NCBI GenBank assembly: GCA_963989385.1
Contig: OZ022508.1
Coordinates: 52,863,087 to 52,927,086 of the forward strand
DNA: 64,000 nucleotides
Reading direction: 5' to 3'
From: Ctena decussata
Taxonomy: Eukaryota; Mollusca; Bivalvia; Lucinida; Lucinidae
Shown: positions 11,191 to 24,200 of the stretch, piece after piece
Layout of the letters: each line of letters begins with the position of its first letter
How positions within the stretch are numbered: position 1 is the first letter of the stretch
Notes under the pieces: model-generated
The model's database searches: none
Seen by the model: the letters and a program-made list of their open reading frames with translations, nothing else
What the model was told of the DNA's origin: nothing
Program-made: the position numbers and the translations under genes

Positions 11191-13869
11191 TAATAGCCTA
11201 TGTAACTCCTATTAATTTTGACAAGTATACATAGGGAGCCTTAATCCTTACATCAGTCAAATGTTAATGAAGAAGTGTTGTTTGTGACAGCGATGTGTCA
11301 TTTTTCATTGACTTTTTATTCATTTATATATATCCATTTTTAAATCATTTTATAGCTCATCTTAATTTAGCGACCATTAGAGTGTATGTGTCAGTATATT
11401 TTTTATATTTTCTCGCCAATATTGAACGTGTAATATATGTGTATATCAGTTTAGATTTTTGAATATTTAATGCTTTGCCTGAAGTTGGTCAATGCAATTA
11501 GTACATTGCATGTTTTGTCCACAGTGGAAGTGAGTATTTCAGTATTAACCCCACAACGTGATTTATGGGGGAAAAAGGATATACCAGCCATTTACATTGC
11601 TGAAAATATGTCTTATTTAGCAGTCCTTGCAGCTGCCAGAAATCTGAAACAAACATGTTGTACCTGTTTACTAAATTTGGTAATGTGAAATTTTAAAAAG
11701 CAGTTTGAGATTTATTTCGTTTGGAGGAAAACTGTCAAAATGGAAAAGAAAACGTAAATTAAAAAAGAGAAACAAACAGAAAAAAAAAAAGGTTCAGCTA
11801 TGTGTAAAGCATTTGTATTCATTCATTTTAGTGCTTTTGCTACATTTGCTACGTGTATTTGTAAAATATTTCAACGTTTTAGTATTAAAATGTATAAAAT
11901 AATGTTTACTTGTTTTGATATTCTGTTTAGCAAATCTTATTTTCAGAGAAACCGACGCTTTTACCAACCAACGTTCGGTTCTTTACATTAACGTCAGATG
12001 TGGCTTTGACTGACGTCATTTTGTTTTATCATGACATCGCCATCAGTACAATGTCTTTTAACGACGCAAGTACGACACAAGTACGTGACCTATACAACCA
12101 ATGCACTACAATACTCTAGATATTTGCATGGTTTTTGTCTAGCCTTCGACTAGCAGAGGGATCGCTTTTCCGGTGTCATTGGCGGAACAAACGTTACATC
12201 AAGTTTTATGGTTTAGCTCGCTTGTGGTGATGCTCAGACAGGCGAATCACTGCATTCAACGAAATTCTTGTGTATAAGGCATGGGTGAGATAAGATTTTC
12301 GGTACTGTTGAAACACGCCGATAGCCTTACTTTATATACGAGAAATAAGTATGAGCATAGAAAGAAGTGTGACACATGCTTTAGTTGTTTTTTACAGACT
12401 GGGCAATCTCAGACCAGCCATCACTTATGTGGAGACTGACATCAATCCTGAGAAATGGCTGTACAGCGAAAATATCACACAAAGGTTGATCCGAGTCTGT
12501 CTGCACATGCTATAAGTAAATGTTATTATACCATGGTTTGTCCGCTTGTACAAGGAGATAATCCACAATCTTATGTGAGTGGATAATCTCATTAATCATA
12601 TGACGTCGCTGTTATTCAGTGGATAACGTCGTGCCATAAAAATCGTGTGACCACACGTGTAATAACACTTTGGCACGTACACGTAACGTCATTGACAACG
12701 TCCATGTCAGCAATGCGTTTTCTTATTGAAATAATGTTCAATTCGAAGCCGTTAAAATCCCATTGTAAAGGGTCATATGATAAACAGAATCTTACACTCG
12801 TGGTCATTTCATATGAAATTTATGAAACTCTCCGAAGGCTCATTTCATAAATTTCATATGAAATTACAACTCGTGTAAGATCCTCTATGTACAGCATAAA
12901 TATTTAAGACCACCTTATGGTAAATGTAAAAATCTGCATAAAACCACAAAAAGTAAGGTATCTCCCTGAAAGTTAGCAGACTTCTTATTTTTGTTGTTTA
13001 AAGTTTTTATAAGGAAAGATCAGAGGGTAGTTTTCTGCGCAATAATAAAAAAATTAACATCGTTATTGAAAATTTACGTAGTACTGAAGGTGCGTTATTG
13101 CATAATGAAGAGCGACCTAGCAATTATTTATTCCAACTCTTTCTCAAATTGTAATGTAGACCAGGTGAAAACGGTAGCTTTTTCTCAAATGTTCAACCAT
13201 GTACAAGGTAATGTACACTGGATGCATTTATTAAATATAGAGTAGGCAAGCATACCTATGTAACACCTACAGTATAAATAATACATTACTTACATGGTCA
13301 CTGGTGTGTAGATGAAATTGTTCAACCTTGTTAAAATAGTCTCACCTGTTTCACCTGTTTGACAAAAAAAATTGGACACAGACCGCATCTTTTTTCATCT
13401 GCTCAGCCTGATAATGTGTGAAAGAGTTTGAAAAAATAATTGCTAGCTCGCTCTCCATTATGCAACAAGGATATCTCAGCACTACGTATATTTTCAATAA
13501 CAATATTATTTTTTCAGATTATTGCGCATAAAATTACCCTTTGATCATCCCTTATAAAAACACCTTTTAACATTAACAAATTCTGCTTTTTGGGAGTCTG
13601 AATTGTCAGAAACAACATAAAGAAGGCATATGCTAAGTTTTGGAAAGATCAGTGGTATTTTGAGTGTTTATGCAGATTTTTGTCTTTGTCCCAAATCAGT
13701 GATTATCACCACCTTAATTAGGGTAGACGAATAAAGTTTTGGCAAGGGTGGTATAAGGTATGGTTCTATTTGACCAGCTCTTAAAATTGATAACTTTAAC
13801 ACAATTTAAAGCCCTGCGAAACCCATACATGTCTGTGAAAAGAAAAATGAAGAAAAGTGGCATCAACAA
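11191..13869. other. AT-rich stretch without a supported gene
   Basis: No recognisable coding exon. It contains small inverted repeats (12540-12680) and the foldback pair member at 12774-12890. Confidence 0.45.
12774..12890. mobile_element. Foldback repeat family E, copy 1
   Basis: Ends agaatcttacactcgtggtc and caactcgtgtaagatcctct flank an inner hairpin (tttcatatgaaatttatgaa and its complement). A second copy is at 41176-41287. Confidence 0.6.
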
Positions 13870-14950
13870 ATAACAAGAGTTGTCAGAAGACAACAAAGCT
13901 CGCCAAATGGGAGCTAGACTCTCACAGCGATGATGGTGTTAAAAGGCTCTCTTCCAGATGTATGCGAATGCCAAGAATAATGACTGCCATCCATATACAT
14001 GTAGGGACTGCGAAATATCAAGTCAGTGAAGCATAAATTATAGGACAAATTTGCACATGGATGGCGATGTTAGAATGTTCTTGTCCAAATATAAGTTTGT
14101 GCTAAGTTTCGTGGCTCTAACTCATATAGGGACAGAAATATCTTAAGGTCAGTGAAGCGCATCATAAAGCGAATGAGGCAAAATTGAATGTAGAATTCAT
14201 ACATGGATGATGGTGTTAAAATGATCCTGTCCATATGTAGGTATGTGCCAAGTATCATGGCATGTATATGTAGGTATGTGCCAAGTATCATGCGTATCAT
14301 AAAGTTAATGAAACAAAAGTATAGGCCAAATCCATTCATGGATGGTGGTGATTAAATGATTCTGTCCACAGTTAAGTATATGCAAAGTATCATAGCCCTT
14401 ACCCATATTGAGACTGAGAAATATCATAAAATCAGTGAAGCGTATCGTAAAGGCAATGATGCAAAATATAGTCAAATCCGTACATTGATAATGCTGCTGA
14501 AATGATCTTGTCCATATAAGTGTGTGCAAAGAAGTATGTCTGTATCCCATATAGAGACTGAGAAAGATCATAAAATCAATTAAGCGAAAAAATGAAGGTC
14601 CCTGTCCTACGTAGTTGGTTACACTCAGATGCTCTCGCTCTGACACAAGTGCTGACCAAACTTCATGACTCTTATAGCTACCCTGAAACTGTCTTAAACA
14701 CAAAATGCTTATCATACTTACATTAACCTGTTTTTTTTTCAAATTCAGTAGACCATGAAAAGTAGGCCAAGGTCACAAAAATGCATGCATTTAGGTGATC
14801 ATGCACTGATGCAAATGTGTACCAAGTTTCATATACGTTGTGTGAAAAAGACCTAAACGCTAATGCTTAACATAGGTTAAACTGCTCACAGACACAAATG
14901 CGAACGCGAACATGAAAGCTAACGCATACTCGGACTACGACGGTAAAAAA
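13870..14950. repeat. Decayed ~170 bp tandem-repeat element
   Basis: About five diverged units share phrases such as catggatgatggtgttaaa, gtatgtgccaagtatcat and cagtgaagcgtatc. The layout recalls tandem-core non-autonomous Helitron-like elements, but no clear termini survive. Confidence 0.55.
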
Positions 14951-16176
14951 AGCAAAAACAAATCAAGAAGCAGTTATTAATTTATTACATTTTTCATATT
15001 AATTGTATGTCTAATACAAATGTAAACATACATATTTCATATATTTTAAGCTCCGAATCTGTTTATTTATTTTTTACATTTTTCCACACTTTCAAATGTA
15101 AAATACACATATTTCAGATACTTTTTGAGCTATATACTCACTATTCTACTCTATAGACTAGTACTACATTATAGATAAATAAATACACCGTCAGTCCGGT
15201 TTGATGCATTTTGTTAAATGGTTACATCTGTAAATCCACCGGCCGGAAAAAGCCTTCAGTAGGGGCTGCTCTGAAAGACACACTATCCCAAGTCTTCAGA
15301 GTGATGGTACTAAATGATTGCCTCCAATAAACAGCACTTAGGACCATATCTCACACCAAAGGCTTATCTTAGTGATTATGAAGGGATTAAGCCAGTCATA
15401 AAACTCTATAGGAAAACTGCAATTATCCTGTTCATGCATCTACTTAAAAATGAATAAGTAAATAAATAAGTTAAAGGTAAATGAATAATTCATAATAAAC
15501 ATAACCACTACATTCATTTTAATTATTTTAGTCTGACCTGATATTTATTAGTAAATATATACGTGTACAACTTGTTTTTATTTGATTTATTTACGAGTTT
15601 TTTTATTTGTTAAAGTAAATTATGCAACCAAAAACATTTTTGTTGTCTAAATCAAGTTCTTCATTTTCGCTTTTAGCTGCGCAGGTTGTTTTGAATTCTC
15701 ACTGTTGGCATAACTTTTACCTGAACTTTTATTATTCCAATCAGCCGTGGCATCTGTCTGACTGATCAGGGTTTTCAGTTTTGCTTTTTAGCTGTGCAGG
15801 CTGATTTGACATAACTTTTATCTGAACAGTTACTATTCAAATCAGCCGTCACACCTGTGGAGACTAATCAGGGGCTTTACTTTTGTTTTTAGTCATTTAA
15901 AACCCAGGTTATGGTTATAGGACGTCTGTCCCCTTATGGTGTGGTTCAGCTGATAATTACAATGATACTGATAGACTAAATGAATAAATGTAGTTTTATT
16001 AGAAGACAATTTGAAGCAATCGATGAATATATATGTCACAGTATATAAATTTAGAGAAATTTATGTCACAGTTTATAAATTGGAAGAAATATATTTGTCA
16101 CATAAAATAATCTGCAGAAATCTATGTCACAGTGTATATACATGTACATCACTTAATTCAAATGCTTCTGCATAGC
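14951..16176. other. AT-rich stretch with small local duplications
   Basis: It contains a ~110 bp tandem duplication at about 15665-15890 (gcttttagctgcgcagg / gctttttagctgtgcagg) and a short array of atgtcacagt units at 16024-16145. No gene seen. Confidence 0.5.
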
Positions 16177-16671
16177 TAACGCCGCTCAGTGTAACCTTGA
16201 TGCCTAAGGCTTAAAGGGTAACATTAAGCGCTGAAGTAGCAACGCTAAAATGTGTTACCCGTAAGTTGACACTGCAACGCTTACTTTTAACCGTATTAAT
16301 GGGTTACGATTAAATGCATTTTCTAGGCATCTTATATCTGATCTTTAGTCTTCATCCCATCATGGGGCAGAAATCAGGGGCTCAATGATAAATCCAAAGC
16401 CTCTGAAATACCCATGCACAAAGAATGAATGATTTCCGCTGAGTGGTTGCCGATATCATACTTGTAGCTCACACTAAGTTTGTAAGGAAACGCCATTCAA
16501 TACTGTCTGAAGTAACTGATTGCAAAAGGGTAATCCTTATCGTGGATGTGCTATTTCATCGCTATGATGACCGCTTAGTGTAACCCGAGCAAGGTTCATA
16601 ACATATGTTGCAATTCAGCTCTTAATGTTAACGGGTTACACTAAGCGCCTAGGTTACACTAAGCGGAGTTA
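16177..16671. mobile_element. TIR element, ~495 bp, non-autonomous
   Basis: Left end taacgccgctcagtgtaacc pairs with right end ggttacactaagcggagtta (18 of 20 complementary). Extra internal copies of gttacactaagcgc lie near the right end. No transposase frame and no clear target duplication. Confidence 0.6.
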
Positions 16672-16936
16672 TAAAGCACGTCTCTTCCATCATCGACACC
16701 TTTCTCTGTGCAAGTTCATTGCCTATCCAATTTTCTGGCCCACGGAGAGCAGTCCCTATTGGATTATCACATTTTTGCCCGTCGTTCCTCTGTCGTCTAC
16801 TGCTTGGTATAACAGTACGGAACTAACAGTCTCCAACATCAAGAGTAAATGGCTGTCCGTAATAACTGAAAGAAAAGAGATAAAGGTCACCCTGTTTTCA
16901 TCCTGTATATTATCTGACGAAAGACGTTTGGGTGGA

Positions 16937-17358
16937 TTTTGTAAATCTCATTTCGGACGTTTTCTACAACAGCGAAAAAAATCCAGACAACTGAGCGATT
17001 TTTTTAAATGACAATGTGCACAGGTAAGTCGGATTTTAAGACGACTGTAAGGTGATAGATGATTAATAAGTGATTTTGGCGGGTAAATAATGTTCAGTGT
17101 ATATGCGTATGCCCGAGTATTCACCATACAGTTCAGTCAGTTTGGGCACTTATAAAAGAAAAAAAATGGAAATTTCTGTTATTTCAGTCGTGGTAAAAAA
17201 GTCTGCTTTGTGAATGTGTTGCTCCACAGTAATATCTCAAAAAATGAGCACAACCATGATGAAAGCGAAAAGAAAGTAGAAAGAATACAAGATAGAGTTA
17301 GAGTGGAGAGAAAAGCTGAGGAAGATCTAACATCTGGTCTAGACAATCGAAAGTGACA
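16937..17358 (+). CDS. Candidate terminal exons of an unidentified gene (weak)
   Basis: A frame open from about 16937 reaches a donor at gtgcacag/gtaagt (17025) and is in phase with an acceptor at ttctgttatttcag (about 17188). Translation then runs ~55 codons to a stop at 17358 and is charged and helix-prone (HNHDESEKKVERIQDRVRVE). No family recognised. Good splice consensus and composition are the only support; chance is a real alternative. Confidence 0.25.
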
Positions 17359-17688
17359 AGAAGCGAACTACAGTCCTACTTCCACCTCTCCGCGGTGGAT
17401 AGGGGGTGAGGGTGGGGATGGAGGAGGCGGGGGGAACAGGCAATAGTCTGGCTAACAGAAACGGCATCAACTAACACTTAGCTTTTACTTTATATTCATC
17501 TAAATCCGCTCAAAAAGGGCACTTTTTCGCCTCTCAAAAGGGCGTTTTTCCCGCTCAAAAGGATAACCTATTCGCTCAAACGTCTCTCGCCGATTTTATC
17601 AGGCAAAATATTCTTTTCAAAGTTTCATTAACTATAGAGCTAATATTGTTAATAAAGTACACAAAACTATTTCGTGCAATTGAAGATT

Positions 17689-17760
17689 CACACTCACCTC
17701 TTGTAGATATTTTTTCTTGTCTTGTTCATTTTCTATTTTCATGTCTTCTCTTGCGCCTCT
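17689..17760 (-). CDS. Candidate single exon, charged peptide (weak)
   Basis: On the - strand, an acceptor (ctctatgttgcag) and a strong donor (ctacaag/gtgagtg) bound ~70 nt reading RHRGAREDMKIENEQDKKKY. The composition suggests a coiled coil or disordered linker. I could not find neighbouring exons, so it may be chance or part of a gene with long introns. Confidence 0.25.
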
Positions 17761-18245
17761 GTGGCGTTCTGCAACATAGAGAAAGGGAGGGCTGGCCATA
17801 GTGATATGCTGATATATATACATATTATAAAACAAACTAAAAGATGACATAAAAAGAATGAAAGAAACTTTGATGATCAAATTATCATATAAATTTAGCA
17901 CTAACTTATTTAACTTTTTTCAAAATAATAATAAGAAAAAAAAATCTAAAACAAGTAAAGACTTCGGAAGAAAGTTGTGTAATGTTAAAGTCAAAAGTAC
18001 ATGCATCTGGCTTCCAAAATCATGTTTGAGGTTTTGTATATTTTGATGCAAAGCAACAGTGAAAATGCAATTGTGCTGATACCAACTTCTACAGGCCTGC
18101 TGTTGTTTAATACTGAAGCGTACAAGTTACAAATCATATATGACTCTGGAAAATGTTTCCAGCTAAATATATGTAAAATCGATTTAAGCCCCCCAGTAAT
18201 TCATTACTGACCGTTCCAAGGCGGTAGTTCTGTTGTGGTTCTCTG

Positions 18246-18512
18246 TTGCCTGTTTTTGGTGTCAGAGTTTCTGTGATGTTTTACCTTATGTATGTTCTAT
18301 TATTTTTGGTTCGGTTTGGGTTGCTGAGTGGCCACCTTTTGGGAACAAGCTGCTCACTCGGTTGGCCATATGTTCTCTGTATCTTGATTATTTGTAATCT
18401 TAGTTGTTTCCAACTATGGTTTGAGGGCTGGATTTGGATTTTGATTGTTTCAGTTCCTGGTCTTTGCATACTTTTTACTTATATCATTGTTTTTACAGGA
18501 CCTGAACAATAA
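18246..18512 (+). CDS. Hydrophobic ORF, 88 codons, unidentified
   Basis: This frame encodes three hydrophobic stretches of membrane-span length (around FYLMYVLLFLVRFGLL, VLCILIICNLSCF and WILIVSVPGLCILFTYIIVF) and then stops. No motif recognised. It could be a relic of a repeat or a spurious T-rich frame; no splice context supports a gene. Confidence 0.2.
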   Translation: MPVFGVRVSVMFYLMYVLLFLVRFGLLSGHLLGTSCSLGWPYVLCILIICNLSCFQLWFEGWIWILIVSVPGLCILFTYIIVFTGPEQ

Positions 18513-18730
18513 TGATAGAAAAAACAGCGATAAATTCTGACTATTTCAGCTATCAAACGTCAATTATCAGATGCTCTATGAAGACACAGTAAGCATTGTT
18601 AGTCATAGGCAGTCAATAAGAGGCCATTATCCTGTAAACACCTACTAGTAATTAGTAACCGTTTTCACTTTTTTTATGGTCATTTTTATCCCCCGACCGA
18701 AAGGTTCGGGGGATATAGCGATGAGCCTGG

Positions 18731-18780
18731 CGTCCGTCCGTCCGTCCGTCCGTCCGTCCGTCTGTCCGTCCGTCCGTCCG
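18731..18780 (+). repeat. (TCCG)n microsatellite
   Basis: About a dozen cgtc/tccg units with one T-containing interruption, inside the pearl-like element. Confidence 0.9.
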
Positions 18781-19881
18781 TAAACACTTTCTTGTCCGCT
18801 CTATATCTTGAATACCCTTTGGAATATTTTCATGATACTTCACAGTTATGTAGAACAGGTCATGACGATGTGTCGCGTACAAGAGTGGTAACTCTTGCTA
18901 TTGTACTTTTTGAATTATCTCCCCTTTGGTGATTTTTTGGCAAATTCGTGTCCGCTCTGTAACTTGAATACCCTTTGGAATATTTTCATGATACTTCACA
19001 GAAATGTAGAACAGGTCATGACGATGTGTCGCGAACAAGAATGACAACTCTTGCTTTCTTACTTTTTGAGTTATTTCCCCTTGATAGTTTTAGGTGTAAT
19101 TTTTTTGGCAGATTCGTGTCCGCTCTAGAACTAGAATACCCTTTGGAATATTCTCATGATACTTCACAGATATGTAGAACAGGTCATGACGGTGTGTCGC
19201 GAACAACAATGACAACTCTTGCTTTCTTACTTTTTGAGTTATTTCCCCTTGATAATTTTAGGTATGATTTCGTGTCCGCTCTATAACTTGAATACCTTTT
19301 GGAATATTTTCATGATACTTCACAGATATGTAGAACAGGTCATGACGATGTGTCGCGAACAAGAAAGACAACTCCTGCTTTCTTACTTTTTGAGTTATTA
19401 CCCCTTGATGGTTTTAGGTGTGATTTTGTGTCCGCTCTATAACTTGAATACCTTTTGGAATATTTTCATGATACTTCACAGATATGCAGAACAGGTCATG
19501 ATGATGTGTCGCGAACAAGAATGACAACTCTTGCTTTCTTACTTTTGGAGTTATTTCCCTTTGATGATTTTAAGTGTCCGCTCCATAGCTTGAATACCTT
19601 TTGAAATATTTTCATGATACTTCACAGATATGCAGAACAGGTCATGACAATTTGTCTCATACATGAATGATAACTCTTGCTTTTAGACCTAGTGAATTAT
19701 TTCCCTTTGGTAGTTTGAGCTGCTGTTTGAGTCTCTGCTCCATAACTGTATACCCTTGCCAGCTCCAGAGTTTGAATAACAGTGAACCTTTTAGAATATT
19801 GATGATCATGCTGTGATATCTTATCAGTGTTCCTAAATCTCTCTTACCCCTCCACATTCCCGTGCCCCCTCCCGCACCCCT

Positions 19882-19903
19882 CCCCCCCCCCCCCCCCCCC
19901 CCC
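19882..19903 (+). repeat. Poly(C) tract
   Basis: 22 consecutive C after a C-rich lead-in. The matching place in the inverted copy (about 48012-48060) holds mixed poly(T)/poly(G), so this spot is unstable. Confidence 0.85.
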
Positions 19904-20267
19904 GAAAAATAATTTTTTTTCCAGATTTGGACTCTTTGTCCAAATTCACTTACTAGAGAGCTCAAAATTAGGTTTGTAGGGCTTGTACTTTTGAAGTTAT
20001 TCACACATTTTGAAAGTTGAATGTATCGTATGCTATACATTTGTGTATATGGTGGCTGTTTGAGATATTACCTCTTTTTAGCAGTCAAGCATACTGTTTT
20101 AGTCTGAGTGTTAGATAATCATGCATCTGTTAACAGTTAATGTCAATCAGAAGCATAAAAGAATGACAATATATTACTAATATGTGTTTTGAAGTGCACC
20201 CTTTTTACCAAGGCCTATGGGGGTCTTCGGTCGGGGGATTTGCCATCTCCTCTGATGGCTATTTTTA

Positions 20268-21184
20268 CTGTACATGAAACACGTCATGGAAAATGTACCG
20301 TACAGTATGAGCAAACATGAAAGACTGAGAACAGTTTGCACATCTGGGGTCTGATCGGAGTCTTTAATGTTTACAACAACAATAAATTGTATAGAGAGAA
20401 ACTTGACTTTTATCAGTCTGCGTGGATCTTTCGTTTCGCTGCTCAAATTCTACGTTACTGGTAGAACAGTTGCAGATTTTTCAATTTGCTAACTAATATG
20501 ATTTCTGTGTCTAAAAGAAACTATTACGTAAAGCAAACAGCAAAACACTAAAGAAAAATATGAAGAAACACGTCAAACACTAATGAAAGCAAACCGAACA
20601 CAATCAAGCCTTGAAGTGGCAAAAGCGTAAACGTCATAATTTGCTTCTGCAAAGTCTAAAAAAGTGTTTCTTCAAAAGAACAAGCAGAATAAGATAATAC
20701 AGTACACAAGAGACATGCAATTATTGAGTCCTGAATAAATCTTGAGTTATAAAGTCAACATTTTAAGATACTAGAGCAGTAAACCTTGTACTACATCGTA
20801 TTGATAATTCCAATACTAAAGGGCAAACAATCTAGATGTAGATGCTCATCATGAGCCGCTATGATAATGAGTTGTTTGCAATTCAGGTAGGTTTTCATTT
20901 TTTTTGCACTTGAAGTGTTAAAATTAAAAGTAGATAGGGAGTGGGTGGGCAGAAAAAATGAAATAAAGAAAAAAATCGGGAAATATGTCCGGAAGACAGT
21001 CAGTCGGCTCTAGTCACTGAACAAGGCAAGAGTTTATCTGTGCTTACATTCTGAGTCTAACAACCCCGGCCATACGTGTTAATGCTTATAAAAGATACAC
21101 AATACAGAATGCGTTGACAAGCAAATAACGAAAGCAAAGCAAACCAATACCTTCCATAATTCTTGAAATATACATGTCTACAGA
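20268..21184. other. Intergenic stretch; includes unoccupied copy of the foldback target
   Basis: No gene seen. Positions 20672-20711 duplicate 21185-21224, and the following ~90 bp (20712-20800) match 32201-32330. So this locus shows what the giant foldback element's target looked like before insertion. Confidence 0.6.
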
Positions 21185-21240
21185 TCAAAAGAACAAGCAG
21201 AATAAGATAATACAGTACACAAGAACGATTGTTAAGTTAG

Positions 21241-24200
21241 TTCCTTTTTCCTTTTTCCTTATTCATTTTCCTTTTTCCTTATTCCTTTTTCCTTATTCCT
21301 TTTTCCTTTTTCCTTATTCGATTTTCAGGTTTATAGAACTTTGCGAAACCGTGCCAAAGAAGATTCGCGTATAGCACATTCATGATCATTTTTACTTCTA
21401 AGAATAATGGTATAGATTTCCAAAGCTCAAATTAACAAACTGCGAATAAGGAAAAAGGAAATAAACTAAAAATTCCTTTTTCCTTATTCGATTTTCAAAA
21501 TCATAAAACTTTGCGGACCTGTGCAATAGAAGATTCGCATATAGCACATTCATGATCATTTTTACTTCTAAGAATAATTGTATAGACTTCCAAAGCTCAA
21601 CGGTACAAACTGCGAATAAGGAAAAAGGAAATGAACGAAAAATCCTTTTTCCTTATTCCATTTTGAGACTCATAGAACTTCGCAAATCTGTGCAATAGAA
21701 GATTTGCATATAGCACATTCATGATCATTTTATACTTCTAAGAATAATGGTATAGATTTCCAAAGCTCAACGGTACAAACTGCGAATAAGGAAAAAGGAA
21801 AAAAAATTCCTTTTTCCTTATTCGATTTTCAGGCTCATAGACCTTTGCAGATCTGTGCAATAGAAGCTTCGCATATAGCACATTCATGATCATTTTTACT
21901 TCTAGGAATAGTGGTTTAGATTTCCAAAGCTCCATGCTACAAACTTCGAATAAGGAAAAAGGAAATGAACGAACAATTCCTGTTTCCTTATTCGATTTTG
22001 AGACTCATAGAACTTTGCGGATATGTGCAATAGAAGATTTGTATATAGCACATTCATGAATATTTTTACTTCTAAGAGTAATGGTATACATTTCCAAAGT
22101 TCAACGCTACAAACTGCAAATAAGGAAAAAGGAAATGAACGAAAAATTCCTTTTTCCTTATTCGATTTTCAAACTCATAGAACTTTGCAGATCTGTGCAA
22201 TAGAAGATCCGCATATAGCACATTCATAATCATTTTTACTTGTAAGAATCATAGTATAGATTTCCAAAGCTCAACAGTACAAACTGCGAATAAGGAAAAA
22301 GGAAATGAACGAACAATTTCTTTTTCCTTATTCGATTTTCAGACTCATAGAAATTTGCGGATCTGTGCAATAGAAGATTCGCGTATAGCACATTCATTAT
22401 CATTTTTACTTCTTCGAATAATGGTATATATTTCCAAAGCTCAACATACAAACTGCGAATAAGGAAAAAGGATATGAACGAAAAATTCCTTTTTCCTTTT
22501 TCGATTTTCAAACTCATAGAACTTTGCAGATATGTGCAATAGAAGATTCGCATATAGCACATCCATGATCTTTTTAACTTCTAAGAATAATGGTATAGAT
22601 TTCCAAAGCCCAACGGTACAAACTGCGAATAAGGAAAAAGGAAATGAACGAAAAATTACTTTTTCCTTATTCGATTTTCAAACTCATAGAACTTTGCAGA
22701 TCTGTGCAATAGAAGATCCGCATATAGCACATTCATAAAAATTTTTACTTGTAAGAATCATAGTATAGATTTCCAAAGCTCAAAAGTACAAACTGCGAAT
22801 AAGGAAAAGGAAATGAACGAACAATTCCTTTTTCCTTATTCGATTTTCAGGCTCATAGAACTTGGCCGATCTGTGTATGAGATTCGCATATAGCACAGTC
22901 ATGATCATTTTTACTTCTAAGAATAATGGTATAGATTGTCAAAGCTCAACGTTTTAATCTGCGAATATGGAAGTAGAAATGAACGAACAATTCCTTTTTC
23001 CTTTTTCGATTTTCAAACTCATAGAACTTTGCAGATATGTGCGATAGAAGATTCGCATATAGCACATTCATGATCTTTTTAACTTCTAAGAATAATGGTA
23101 TAGATTTCCAAAGCCCAACGGTACAAACTGCGAATAAGGAAAAAGGAAATGAACGAACAATTCCTTTTTCCTTATTCGATTTTCAGGCTCATAGAACTTG
23201 GCAGATCTGTGCAATAGAAGATTCGCATATAGCACAGTCATGATCATTTTTACTTCTAAGAATAATGGTATAGATTGTCAAAGCTCAACGTTTCAATCTG
23301 CGAATATGGAAAAAGGAAATGAACTAAAATTCCTTTTTCCTTATTCGATTTTCAAATCCATAGAACTATGCGGATCTGAGCAAAAGAAGATTCGCATATA
23401 GCACATTCATGATCATTTTTCTTCTAAGAATAATTGTATAGACTTCCAAAGCTCAACGGTGCAAACTGAGAATAAGGAAAAAGGAAATGAACGAACAATT
23501 CCTTTTTCCCTATTCGATTTTGAGACTCATAGAACTTTGCGGATCTGTGCAATAGAAGAGTTGCATATAGCACATTCATTATCATTTTTACTTCTAAGAA
23601 TAATGGTATAGATTTCCAAAGCTCAACGGTACAAACTGCGAATAAGGAAAAAGGAAATGAACGAAAAATCCCTTTTTCCTTATGCTATTTTCAGGCTCAT
23701 AGACCTTTGCGGATCTGTGCAATAGAAGCTTCGCATAAAGCACATTCATGATCATTTTTGCGTCTAAGAATAATTGTAAAGACATCCAAAGCTCGATGGT
23801 ACAAACTGCGATTAAAGAAAAAGGAAATGAACGAACAATTCCTTTTTCCTTATTCGATTTTCAGGCTCATAGAACTTTGCGGATATGTGCAATAGAAGAT
23901 TTGCATATAGCACATTCATGATCATTTTTTCTTCTAAGATTAATGGTATAGATTTCCAAAGCCTAACGGTACAAACTGCGAATAAGGAAAAAGGAAATGA
24001 ACGAACAATTCCTTTTTCCTTATTCGATTTTGAGACTCATAGTGCTTTGCGGATCTGTACAATAGAAGACTTGCATATAGTACATTCATTATGATTTTTA
24101 CTTCTTAGAATAATGGTATAGATTTTCAAAGCTCAACAGTACAAACTGCGAATGAGGAAAAAGGAAATGAACGAACAATTTCTTTTTCCTTATTCGATTT

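Larger units (their letters stand above)
18683..20267 (+). mobile_element. Pearl-like tandem-core element, copy 1
   Basis: It begins with a hairpin (atcccccgaccgaaaggttc and its complement), then a TCCG/ACGG microsatellite (18731-18780), then about seven core repeats of ~155 bp, each with tccgctctataacttgaata and cacagatatgtagaacagg. It ends near gtcttcggtcggggga. This is the plan of bivalve pearl elements, regarded as non-autonomous Helitron-related. An inverted copy at 47749-49224 defines both boundaries. Weak ORFs inside are chance frames of the repeat. Confidence 0.75.

Noticed and set aside
14070..14742. Two overlapping - strand frames (89 and 145 codons)
   Set aside because: They lie in the decayed tandem element and their peptides repeat with its period.
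16625..17011. 128-codon + strand frame
   Set aside because: It begins inside the TIR element at 16177-16671 and shows no motif; a different frame of the same region has the better splice fit.
18975..19524. Frames with repeated FLLSYFLSYFPL peptides (and their copies near 48.4-49.3 kb)
   Set aside because: They are products of the pearl-like core repeats, not proteins.
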